This document shows positions 11,801 through 22,134 of a stretch of 64,000 nucleotides of DNA, in pieces. Every line of letters starts with the position of its first letter. The stretch's first letter is position 1. The notes beneath the pieces were generated by a model. The model did not search any database. It worked only from the letters and a program-made list of their open reading frames with translations, and was not told where the DNA came from. The stretch lies in assembly GCF_018873765.1 (NCBI RefSeq), contig NC_057926.1:52743878-52807877 (forward strand), written 5' to 3'. Made by a program: the position numbers and the translations under genes. This DNA is from Telopea speciosissima (taxonomy: Eukaryota; Streptophyta; Magnoliopsida; Proteales; Proteaceae).

Positions 11801-13397
11801 TGTTGGGTAACCTAGAGGGGGGTGAATAGGTTACTACTAGTGGATTTTGCCTATTTTTTGATTAGTTGTACACTTAGATTAAATATAGCAATGTAAAAAG
11901 CAAAAGTAAATGAGGCACAAGATTTATAATGGTTCAGCTAACTTAGCCTACATCCACTCCTCTCAATCTTGAGAGAATTCCACTAGTATTTTCATTTCTA
12001 TACAATAAGTGGAGAAATGACACAGTTACAACTCTTTTTAACAGGATAAGAGGATCCTTACAATCTTAGTTCCAGGACAAGAGTATCCTTTCAATCTTAG
12101 TTACAAGACAATAGTATCCTTCTAATCTCTTACGGATGAGAGGGTCCTTGTACTAATCTAAGTACGGTCTAGATTAATACAACAATGCTTTTTCAAATCA
12201 AAAGCATAAACAAAATAAATACAGTAGAGTTGTGGTATAAATACCGATCAAAGAGTAGTGACACTTTACCCTTTGAGTGATGTTGGTGCACAATGATATG
12301 AATGATGTCGATGATAATGATGCACCTTTGATCTCACAATACACTTCTCTTGATGATACAACTTGGAGAAGATGTGGAGAATAGAGAGCTTGAGTTATTG
12401 GACAAGAACAATAAGTTGGAGCTTTGAGCTCAACACTAAAGAATGCTCTCACTAATGATTTGAAACTCTCTTCAAATGATCTCAATTGGATGTGTATATT
12501 GTATGTTCAAGGGTTGCTTTTAGAGCCATTTTGATGCTCTATTTATAGCAAAAATATGGGTGGAGTTTGAGTCCCAATGGATATAAGACGGTCATAATTT
12601 TAGTCTGTCGATTGACCTATAAAACTTGTTGGTCGACCGTAAAAAATTAGCCGTTGAAGAACTAGCCGTTAAAGCCAATTTTTGGGCTATTGGTCGATTG
12701 TCGATCAACCTATGGATCAACTTACAGGTGTCGGTCGACCGACAATTTTGTTTGTTGCAACCGATAGGCCACTGGAATCAGGCTTGTGACTTTTAATTAC
12801 TGTAGGTCGACCAATAGAATCTGTAGGTCGACTGACAGACAGTTTGTCCTATTTTTGACTGTCTGTCAAAGGATTTTTGGTCCGATTTGTTTGGGACTTC
12901 ATGGGGTTTTGTCCAACACTTTTATAGACTTATTCTTAGGTTTAGGGCATGATGATTAATACCTCCTAGAGTCTCTAAGAATGTATGCAATGCGTATGCA
13001 ATTTAATGTGCATGTGTATAGATTGTGTTCTAAGTGCAGTTGGTTCTTCTTGGAGCTTCTTCCACTTGTGGGTGTGAGTTCTTGGCTTCCTTTAGAGATG
13101 TTCTTCAATCTTCAAACCTCAATCTACCATCATTCTTTTGTAAGAATGGTGAGGTGTCTTGAAGTTCTTCCATCTTCAAGTTGTGAGAGATTTCTTCTTG
13201 AGCTTCCAAGTTTTGGACTTCTTTTGAGCTTGATGTTGAATTTCTTTATTCAGCCTTTGTGCTATGTCCTTCAAGTCTTGGCTTGTTCTTCTTTATTCTA
13301 TCATCAATCCTATTGACATAATGATACACAATGGCTTGTACCAATACGCTTGTTATCATCAAAACAATCATGGATGGAGGGGAGTGTTTTCCCAATA
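11801..13397 (-). repeat. 3' LTR of the Copia element
   Basis: 1597 bp, starting TGTTGGGTAACC and ending CCCAATA on the plus strand. It aligns along its length with 18953-20529. The clearest difference is a ~21-bp extra copy of a CTGTAGGTCGAC unit near 12809-12830. It contains several GGTCGACC-type palindromes around 12600-12840 and a minus-strand TATA box (CTATAAATAG) at about 12540-12549. Confidence 0.93.
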
Positions 13398-13411
13398 ATC
13401 TTCCCCTTTTT
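13398..13411 (-). other. polypurine tract of the Copia element
   Basis: On the minus strand AAAAAGGGGAAGAT lies directly before the 3' LTR. This is the position and composition of the primer for plus-strand DNA synthesis. Confidence 0.7.
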
Positions 13412-13849
13412 GATGATGACAAACATATGATTTGACTAAAGTATATATAATGCAAAGATAGAATAAATAAGACAAGAAGCATATATTTTCATCAAGTATT
13501 ATATATAATCATTCTCCCTTCTCCCCAATTAAACATGCTAAAAAAAATAATTCAAATCATATCAATCCTTTTCCCCCTTTTGTCAACAACAAAAAGGAGT
13601 AATATAGGGCAAATGGGCTCCCCCTGAGCCAGTGCTGGTAAATAATTTAAAATATTCATTTTTAAAGTAAATAATGCAAGAGTGAAGCACAAATTAAAAA
13701 TTAACTTCAGGTGGCTCCCCCTAAGAGTGTGCTTCCTCGTCAATAATATGTATCTTAATAAATCTCAAGAAGTAAGATATCATATCATAGCAGATATAAG
13801 AACTTAAGTTTACCATTCTATTTTTCTCTTCAAGCATAGCAACAAAGCA

Positions 13850-14410
13850 AAATTAATTATACATTGGACCCCACTGTCCATCCATATTAGGATAAAACAT
13901 ACCTTTAGGTACCCAAACTTTTCTAGAAGCATGATTTTGTGTTGTGGGTGTGTGAGTTGTTGGCCTTTGGTATCTATATGGTGCATAATATTTATGTGGT
14001 GTGTAAGACCAATTATTGATATAAAGCCTTTGGTGATCATAAGGCCTAGTGTGTGTGTTTGGCCTATACATCATGTGTGGTCTTTGTTGAACATATGACT
14101 TATAGTAATTTTGTGATCTTTGGGGTGCATATGGCTAGGTGTGGTAATGGGTCCAAACAAATCCAAGTGTAATAGTTTTAGTGGGCTAGTGGTAGACACT
14201 TCATTTTTAGGCTTATGAAATACATTGGCTTGTTTTCCTGTTTGACAAGCATCACATACATGGTCTTTTTCAATTTGAGTTTGGGTAAGTTTCTAACCAA
14301 ATTCTTAGATGTAATGGTCTTAATTACTTTTACATTAACATGTCCTAGTTTTCTATGCCATAGGTAGGGATCAACATCATTTGACATAAGACATATATTG
14401 CTAAAATTAG
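13850..14410 (-). pseudogene. displaced gag-pol linker and GAG-pre-integrase fragments
   Basis: Read on the minus strand, 14387 downward gives the GAG-pre-integrase motif (PYLWHRKLGHVNV). After a frame change it continues into the segment that normally joins integrase (LLHLDLFGPITTPS, around 14180-14130). Beyond it lies a Tyr/His/Pro-rich stretch ending VWVPKGMFYPNMDGQWGPM (13930-13855), typical of the region between zinc knuckle and protease. In a normal Copia element both pieces lie between gag and integrase, with the WVPKG part first. Here they lie next to the 3' LTR and in reversed order. Both are exactly the kinds of segment missing from the gag-integrase junction at about 17975. Confidence 0.7.
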
Positions 14411-15229
14411 CTTAATCCAATAAGCAAATGTAGATGAGTCAATGTCAAGCATCTTGGGGTTAATGAATTCCCCAGAGAGATCTACCTCATGGAATTTAAG
14501 GATGGCAGTTATGAGTCTGTCATATGGAAGGTTCCCCCTGTAATGAGGTATTGCACAGTGCTCCATGGTCTTCATGATCAAGTATGGGAGATTGATGGGA
14601 TTGGCAGTGACAAGACATCAAGTGATATAGGCTTGAAAGGCATTGACTTGGTCCCTATGACCACCTTTTGGCAGAATGTTGTAGCTTACAATGAAGTTAA
14701 TCATCTTAGGTAGTTCATGAAGTTGGATAGCTTTAACAGTTGGTTCAAACCCAACATAGTCTTTCATGATAGCACCATAAACTTCATCTACATTCATAAA
14801 GGTCTTGGCATCTCCTTTGGGAGGAAGATATCTCACGTCTCCAAAGGTGGGAATTCCCATGATTTTTCCTAGATCTTCATATGTGAACATGATGAAAACA
14901 CCCTTTACTAGGGATGTGATGGCAAGCCTATCATTCACCATTTGGGTTCTAAGATTGCAATAAAAGTGTCTAGCAAGATCAGGATAGCAAGGATCAACAT
15001 AAATTAAGGTATTTTTCCAACACAAATATTTAAAATACTCTTTAATTTCAAAGTCAAGGAATTGAGAAACCCTTACAGTTCTTTCCTTGTCAACCTTTCT
15101 CTTCTCAAAACTTCCCCAGAGAAAGGAGGCTTCTTTTGAGATGAAGAGAGACTTGTCATATGCTGCAGAGCTCTCCCCAGCTTTGGCTTTCTTCTTTGGT
15201 TGTTTGCCTTTGTTTTGCTTTGGAGCCAT
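14345..15229 (-). pseudogene. retrotransposon accessory ORF (plant transposon protein type)
   Basis: A 294-codon frame starts MAPKQNKGKQPKKKAK and runs with a single internal TGA at 14618-14620, so it is nearly intact. After a basic, low-complexity head come FYCNLRTQMVNDRLAITSLV, FTYEDLGKIMGIPTFGD, and after the stop INLPYLIMKTMEHCA and LPYDRLITAILKFHEVDLSG. These blocks are typical of the unnamed plant retrotransposon-associated protein often found beside LTR elements; its function is unknown. It sits between pol and the 3' LTR on the coding strand of the element, the place where some Copia lineages carry an env-like or extra ORF. Confidence 0.7.
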
Positions 15230-15589
15230 TTGAAACCTAGGGCTTTAGAGATTAGAGAAAAGTAGAGATTTTTGGGTTGGAAGTGGGTGAAATGAGTAGG
15301 AAAAGCGATTTGGGGTTTGGATTTGGTGAAATCTCAAGGATTTTTGCAAGGTTTTGCTTTAGAGTTCAGAGAAGGTACCCAAAAAAAAAAAAAGAAAAAA
15401 AAAAGGGTTTTGGAGAGGAGAGGTCCCAAACAAAAAAAGAGGGAAATGAGAAAATGTCCTCTCGGTTCTGTTTAAAAACAGATTTCTTTTGTGTCGGTCG
15501 ACCAATACGACTCTGTAGGTTAACCGACAGACTAAAAACAGGGGTATTTGAGTTTTTAGCCCAGAATTTTGATAGCAGTCTGAGTTCTC

Positions 15590-17974
15590 TCCTCAAATAG
15601 CAGAATCTTTCTTCACTTAATGGTTTGGTGAAGATGTCTGCGAGTTGTTTTTCAGTTTCAATGTATTTTAGAATAATTTTCCCTTTTTGAACTGTGTCTC
15701 TAAGAAAGTGATGCCTAATATCAATATGTTTGGCTCTAGAATAGAGAATGGGATTTTTGCTTAAATTGATTGCACTTGTATTATCGTAATTAATTGGAGA
15801 TGAATCAAAATGTATCCCATAGTCCATGAGAGTTTGCCTCATCCAAAGGACTTGGGCGCAACACCTACCGACCGCAATGTACTCGACTTCTATAGTGGAA
15901 AGAACAACAAAATTTTGTTTCTTGCTAAACCAAGAAACCAAGCAGGATCCTAAGAAGTGGCATGTACCATTTGTACTCTTACGATCAAGATGGCACCCGA
16001 CAAAATCGACATCCGAAAAACTTATCAAATCAAAATTTTGGTTCAATGGGTACCATAATCCTACATTTGTAGTTCCTTTAAGATATTTAAAAATCCTTTT
16101 AACGACACTAAAGTGGGATTGCATTGGATTGGCTTGGAATCTAGCACAAGCACACACGCTAAACATGATGTCTGGCCTGTTAGCAGTGAGATATAGAAGG
16201 CTGCCAATCATGCCTCTATAGCGTGTAGGGTCTATGGGTGTGCTTTCCTCATCTTTAGATAGTTTTAAAGAGGTACTCATGGGGGTACTAGATTATTTTT
16301 GTCCATCAAAATCAAACTTCTTGAGAAGTTCCTTGGTGTATTTAGTTTGACATATAAAAATTTCATTTTTGGTTTGCTTAATTTGAAGTCCTAAGAAAAA
16401 ATTTAGTTTACCCATCAAACTCATTTCAAATTCATCACTCATGCATTTGCTAAATTCAATATAAAGATTTTCATTGGTAGATCCAAATATAATATCATCA
16501 ACATATATTTGCACAATAATATAGTCTTTTTCTTTATGCTTAACAAACAAAGTTGTATCAACCTTACCCATTTGAAATCCACTTTGGATTAAAAATTCAC
16601 ACAATCTCTCATACTAAGCTCTAGGAGCTTGTTTGAGTCCATATAAAGCTTTGTTAAGTTTGAAGACATAATCCGGATGTTTTGTATCTTTAAGTCCGGG
16701 AGGTTGTGCAACATATACTTTCTCCATGATAAAGCTATTTAAAAAGGCATTTTTTACATCCATTTGGTATAGTTTGAAATTTTTATGACATGCAAAAACA
16801 AATAGCATTCTAATGGATTCCAATCTTGCTACCGGTGCATAGGTTTCATCAAAATCTATCTCTTCTTGTTGATTATACCCTTTGGTAACTAATCTATTTT
16901 TGTTTCTAATGATTGAGACATCCTCATCAAGTTTGTTCCTAAACACCCATTTGACTCCTATAATAGAATGATTTTTGGGTTTTGGGACAAGCTCCCAAAC
17001 ATTGTTTCTTTCAAATTGGTAGAGCTCTTCTTGCATAGCTACAATCCAATCACTATTTTCCAAGGCTTCTTTTATGTTTTTAGGTTCAATCTTAGATATG
17101 AAGGCAACATTGTTGCAAATGTCTTGAGTTTTAGATCTAGTTTGGATTCCTTTGTCTAGGTCTCCGATGACATGATCTAAGGGATGGTCTTTCCAAGGTC
17201 TAACCTCCTTGGGTAGATCCTTTGGTTGGTCATTGGGTTCTCTTAGAGAGAAATTTTCTATGCTTTCCCTAATTTCAACAAAGGTATCATCATCATCATC
17301 AACTAATGACTTGTGTCTTTCTTTAGGAAGTGATTCATCAAATTTTATATTAATTGATTCTTCAATAATCAAGCTTTTCTTGTTGAAGACTCTATAGGCT
17401 TGACTATTTGAAGAGTATCCAAGGAAAATGTCATCATCGACTTTAGCATCAAATTTTTTTAAGTTATCCTTAGTATTTAATATATAGCATGTACACCTAA
17501 ACACTTTAAAGTAATTAACTTTAGGTAATTTATTATGATAAAGTTCATAGGGTGTTTTGAATAATATAGGTCTAATTAGCACACGATTTAATACATAACA
17601 AGCCGTATTGACCGTTTCGGCCCAAAAATATTTTGAAAGAGAATATTCATTTATCATTGTTCTAGCGATCTCTTGGAGTGATCTATTTTTTCTTTCAACC
17701 ACTCCATTGGATTGAGGTGTTCTAGGAGCGAAGAAGTTGAGTTATGTCTTGTTCATTGCAATAACTCCCAAATTGATTGATATTATCAAATTCTCCTCCA
17801 TGATCACTTCTAATGGTTGTTATGGGATATCCCTTTTGGTTTTGTATTATCTTGTATAGAGATGCAAACTCATCAAAGGCTTCATCTTTATGTCTTAAAA
17901 ATAAAGTCCATGTGAAGCGAGAAAAGTCATCAACTATTACAAAAGTATATCTTGAACCGCCTAGGCTTTCTACA
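15590..17974 (-). pseudogene. Copia pol: integrase, reverse transcriptase, RNase H
   Basis: Minus strand. The integrase core begins GGSRYTFVIVDDFSRFTW, with further catalytic residues in RSDHGGEFDN and VVERKN. A one-base frameshift lies near 17740. The integrase C-terminus has VFRCTCYI and FLGYSSNSQAYRVFN. RT follows with NKLDEDVSIIRNKNRLVTKG, APVARLESIR, QMDVKNAFLN, ALYGLKQAPRA and the catalytic YVDDIIFGS. A stop at 16614-16616 replaces the expected Trp after APRA, and another ends the frame near 16293. RNase H has SDVDFVGCHLDRKSTNGTC, TIEVEYIA and AKHIDIRHHFLRD. The protease is absent. Confidence 0.92.
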
Positions 17975-18886
17975 TTCATAACACACAATATCCTTGTTAG
18001 TATTAATAGATTTTTCTTTTGAGTATGTTTTACTTTTATTTTCTCTTGATGGTTGTTCTTTGTTGAATCTTCCTCCTCTTTTTCTTAGAAATCTTTGGAA
18101 TTTCCTTGTGATTTGAGAGATTTCTTTCTTAAGATCATCATCATCGCTTTTCTCTTCTTCGGATTCATATGAGGTCTTGAGTGCGATGGTCTTTCTCTTT
18201 GGTTCGTTTACTTCTACAACTTTCTCATCTTCGAGGAGTTTTACCTCATGAGTTTGTAGAGTATCCATCAATTCATCCATCTTTAGAATCTCTAGATTTT
18301 TTGTTTGTTTGATGGCCGTCATCATTGGTCTCCACTTAAAAGGTAGTGATCTCAAGATCTTCCTCACATTTTCAGCTTTTGCATATTCCTTCTCTAAGCT
18401 TTTCAACTTATTGACAATGTTAGTAAATCTAGTAAACATATCAGAAACACATTCATCATCAAGCATTTTAAACAGTTCATATTCATGGATGAGTTTATCA
18501 ATTTTGAGTTGTTTTACTTGTGATGTTCCTTCAAAGGTAACCACAAGAATATCAAACATCTCTTTAGCTGTGCTACACATACTAGTTCTATTGAATTCAT
18601 TTCCACTAAGAGCATATTGTAGAAATGCAATAGCTTTGAAATTTTATTGTATATGTGTTTTATCCAATGGTATCCATTCGGATTTCTCCTTAGGTACAGT
18701 TTTTCCTTCAATTTCTTTTGTGAATTGGAAGGGACCTTCTTCAATTATAATCCATACATCAATATCATGTGCACGCGTATAATTTTTGAACCTACACTTC
18801 CAATAGGCAAATCCTTCACCATCAAAGTATGGTGCCCTAGTAATGTTAAGTCCCTCAATTTGGTGTGTAGATGACGAAGATGCCAT
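17975..18886 (-). pseudogene. Copia gag (UBN2 type), interrupted
   Basis: The frame starts at 18886 with MASSSSTHQIEGLN and the typical RAPYFDGEGFAYWKCRF. It has one in-frame stop near 18645 (KTHIQ then stop then NFKAIAFLQ), then the retrotransposon gag core (FEGTSQVKQLKI, MFTRFTNIVNKLKSL, RKILRSLP). The zinc knuckle begins CYECRKP but is cut after that point and runs straight into integrase in another frame. AGCCTAGG at the junction fits both partners, so a deletion at short homology probably removed the rest of the knuckle, the protease and the pre-integrase region. Confidence 0.85.
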
Positions 18887-18930
18887 GGATCGTTTTAGCA
18901 CAAATTAAAGATAGATATGATTTTAGTTTT

Positions 18931-18950
18931 GAGCTCCCTCTTTGATACCA
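18931..18950 (-). other. primer-binding site of the Copia element
   Basis: On the minus strand TGGTATCAAAGAGGGAGCTC begins two bases after the 5' LTR. The first eight bases, TGGTATCA, match the complement of the plant initiator tRNA-Met 3' end, as usual for Copia elements. Confidence 0.8.
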
Positions 18951-18952
18951 AT

Positions 18953-20529
18953 TGTTGGATAACCTAGAGGGGGGGTGAATAGGTTACCACTAGTGGATTT
19001 TGCCTATTTTTCGATTAGTTGCACACTTAGATTAAATATAGCAATCTAAAAAGTAAAAATAAATGAGATACAAGATTTATAGTGGTTAAGCTAACTTAGC
19101 CTACATCCACTCCTCTCAATCTTGAGAGAATTCCACTAGTATTTTCCTTTCAATACAATAGGTGGAGAAATGATACATTTACAACCCTTTTTAACAAGAT
19201 AAGAGGATCCTTACAATCTTAGTTCCAGGATAAGGGTATCCTTTCAATCTTAGTTACAGGACAAGAGTATCTTTCCAATCTCTTAAGGATGAGAGGGTCC
19301 TTGTACTAATCTAAGTACGGTCTAGATTAATACAACAATGCTTTCTCAAATCAAAAGCACAAACAAAATAAATACACTAGAGTTGTGGTATAAATACCTA
19401 TCACAGGGTAGTGACACTTTACTCTTTGAGTGATGTTGGTGCACAATGATATGAATGATGTCGATGATAATGATGCACCTTTGATCTCACAATGCACTTC
19501 TCTTGATGATACAACTTGGAGAAGCTGTGGAGAATAGAGAGTTTGAGTTATTGGACAAGAATAATAAGTTAGAGTTTTGAGCTCAACACTAAAGAATGCT
19601 CTCAATAATGATTTGAAACTCTCTTCAAATGATCTCAATTGGATATGTATATTGTATGTTCAAGGGTTGTTTTTAGAGCCATTTTGATGCTCTATTTATA
19701 GCAAAAATATGGGTGGAGTTTGAGCCCCAACGGATATAAAACGGTCATAATTTTAGTCTGTCGGTCGACCTATAAAACTTGTCGGTCGATCGCCAAAAAC
19801 TAGCCTTTGAAGAACTAGCCGTTAAAGCCAATTTTTGGGCTATTGGTCGATTGTCGGTCGACCTATGGATCGACCTACAGATGTTGGTCGACCGACAGTT
19901 CTGTCGATTGTAATCGACAGGCCACTGGAATCAGGCTTGTGACTTTTAATTACTGTAGGTCGACCGATAGACAGTTTGTCCTATTTTTGACTGTCTGTCA
20001 AAGGATTTTTTGTCCGATTTGTTTGGGACTTCATGGGGTTTTGTCTAACACTTTTATAGACTTATTCTTAGGTCTAGGGCATGATGATTAGTACCTCCAA
20101 GAGTCTCTAAGAATGTATGCAATGCGTATGTAAATTGATGTGCATATGTATAGATTGTGTTCTAAGTGCACTTGGTTCTTCTTGGAGCTTCTTCCACTTG
20201 TGGGTGTGAGTTCTTGGCTTCCTTTAGAGATGTTCTTCAATATTCAAACCTCAATCTACAATCATTCTTTTGTAAGAATGGTGAGGTGTCTTGAAGTTCT
20301 TCCATCTTCAAGTTGTGAGAGATTTCTTCTTGAGCTTCCAAGTCTTGGACTTCTTTTAAGCTTGATGTTGAACTTCTTTATTCAGTCTTTGTGCTATGTC
20401 CTTCAAGTCTTGGCTTGTTCTTCTTTATTCTATCATCAATCATGTTGACATAATGATACATAATGGCTTATACCAATACGTTTGTTATCATCAAAACAAT
20501 CATAGATGGAGGGAAGTGTTTTCCCAATA
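18953..20529 (-). repeat. 5' LTR of the Copia element
   Basis: 1577 bp, the partner of 11801-13397. It contains a dense group of GTCGGTCGACC words on the plus strand between about 19760 and 19970. A minus-strand TATA box lies at about 19692-19701 (CTATAAATAG), which would start the genomic transcript. It ends at CCCAATA and is followed by the duplicated host bases GTATC. Confidence 0.93.
19690..19702 (-). promoter_or_regulatory. TATA box of the Copia 5' LTR
   Basis: The minus strand reads GCTATAAATAGAGC, a consensus plant TATA element inside the upstream LTR. The equivalent site is kept in the other LTR. Confidence 0.6.
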
Positions 20530-20534
20530 GTATC

Positions 20535-20990
20535 ATGTAAGATAAAGTTTTCCTCCACCTGCGAAAATTATCTCCTCCAGTTCCTTGCCGGGCCTTGTTC
20601 TCCAAGTGCCTGTAATAAGGGAGTGGATCCCACCTAAGCAGAGTGTTTGGGCAAGGATAGGGTGATCATTACGCCCCCACTTATTACTGAGGAGAACAAA
20701 GATCCACTTTAATATTGAAATTAGTGATGCATGCACTCTTTGAGTGGCCTTTTACACAACATGCTTGGTTTGGCTCTTGTGTATCAGTGAGGCCGTATTA
20801 TAATCAAGGGTGGAATATTTATGAATTTGGATTCTGATCCAATTGTCACAAAACAACCAGCTAGTTATTAGGGATCCAGATCAATGAGGACGGTAGGATC
20901 ATGTCCATCCAGATCACAAGAGAGCAGTCCACGTGGCACCGTCAACTGAATAACTTCTCCTCCCCCTTTCCCTTCTCCAGTGACCAAGAG
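20535..20990. other. intergenic region before RH41
   Basis: No gene. Positions 20545-20715 have the composition and words (GGGCAAGG, GATCATTACGCCCCC) of the foldback elements described elsewhere and weak pairing of the ends, but I cannot fix boundaries. The rest up to about 20990 is the probable RH41 promoter. Confidence 0.4.
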
Positions 20991-21114
20991 AGGGAACCCT
21001 GTACCTGTTTTCATAAACAATATCTACTTTCTTGATTGATTTTTAAAGATCGAGCGAAGCCTTATCGTTGTCATCGACACAATAATAATTCGAATTCCGA
21101 ATCCGAGCTTCGAG
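20990..21114 (+). other. RH41: probable 5' UTR exon of RH41
   Basis: A stretch typical of a plant leader (TTATCGTTGTCATCG, then CCGAATCCGAGCTTCGAG) ends in a strong donor CGAG|GTAAGC at 21115. The downstream leader would join somewhere before the ATG at 22135, after an acceptor such as the TGCTCAG near 22105. The 5' limit is a guess. Confidence 0.4.
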
Positions 21115-21542
21115 GTAAGCACGCACGAAACGTTGAAACGATACTCTTCTCTCTCCCTTCCCCTTTGATCAGTTTCGCTTTTAGTAATTTAATTTCTTTG
21201 TGATTTTCCTGTTTTTTCTTTTTCTTCTTATTTCTTTCTGCACTAAACCGTGTAGTTCCATGTTTCTCTGCAAGCGGACATACATCTAGATTATCGTGCT
21301 ATCTTGTTTGAATTGTTTAAACAAGAATGCATTAGCCGAAAAAATCACTTGATTTGTGGCCTGAAGCTTCGGTTTTATGTGTGTTTTTTTTAATGGTTTT
21401 GCGCTTGTGTATTACTTGATTTTTTGGGTTCAGGCTACAAATTCAGTCCAGCAAGCTTTGGTCGTAAACCCTGGGACCTTTGACCATCAGTTGTTTGATG
21501 AAATGCTAAAGAAAAAGGGGGGGAGGAGGAGGTTTATCCCTA

Positions 21543-21632
21543 TCTAAAATAAAAAATGCATTAGACAAAGATGTATCCAAACAATGTTCTCATTTTTAGT
21601 TAAGAATGCATACCAAACATAGCCCTGAATCC
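21543..21632 (-). mobile_element. MITE fragment of the GGCTATGTTTGGTATG family
   Basis: The sequence AATGCATTAGACAAAG, AACAATGTTCTCATTTT and TGCATACCAAACATAGCC is the reverse complement of 30112-30200, so a dispersed short repeat is present in two copies. The motif GGCTATGTTTGGTATGCATT is a common end of plant hAT-type MITEs. It lies in the leader intron of RH41. Confidence 0.5.
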
Positions 21633-22134
21633 CGGCTATTATCTAATCCTTCTCTTCTCTTCTCTTCTCTTCACGTTCTTAATGCTTCTTTTATTTCTAA
21701 TCCCATTTTTCTTCCTTATTCAAGCCAAGTTCAGTTTCCCTTTGCTATCTAAATGTATATAATTCAAAACTTCTCTTTAGCTTTTAGGCTTTCACTGAAT
21801 TGTAGCTTCTAATTAAAATGTTCTTATTCTAATTTTTTGTATGTGCATCACATTAGTCAATAAATTTGTTAGACTGTGTTGTGCTGCTCATATCTGGAAA
21901 CTATCGATCAACTTTTAAATGTCTTAATAATGTTCTCAACCTCTCAAATGTACTTTTGGATCCTTCTCGGCATGTCCGTTGAGTCATTTTCCCCCCTACC
22001 CAATGTAGAGTTTCATACTTCCAGTGATACTGTATTGTTTTATTTATCATCTGTTGTTGAGGTCCTGTGATGACGGTGGCATTCTAATTTCCTGGTGACT
22101 GCTCAGCCTTTTTGACAAATATAAACTGTGGGTC

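Larger units (their letters stand above)
11801..20529 (-). mobile_element. Ty1/Copia LTR retrotransposon, inactivated
   Basis: An 8.7-kb element in minus orientation. Two LTRs (11801-13397 and 18953-20529) bound the internal region, and the host duplication GTATC flanks the element at 11796-11800 and 20530-20534. A primer-binding site lies beside the right (5') LTR and a purine tract beside the left (3') LTR. In element direction the contents are: gag, then integrase joined directly to gag, reverse transcriptase, RNase H, a plant-retrotransposon accessory ORF, and displaced fragments of the gag-pol linker. The integrase-before-RT order assigns it to Copia. The protease region is missing and the ORFs carry stops and frameshifts, so it cannot transpose on its own. 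The LTRs remain very similar, so the insertion is not ancient. Confidence 0.95.

Noticed and set aside
12198-13316. Open frames of 95-111 codons within the LTR, repeated in both LTRs
   Set aside because: They are shared because the LTRs are copies. They lie in non-coding LTR sequence and match no retroelement protein.
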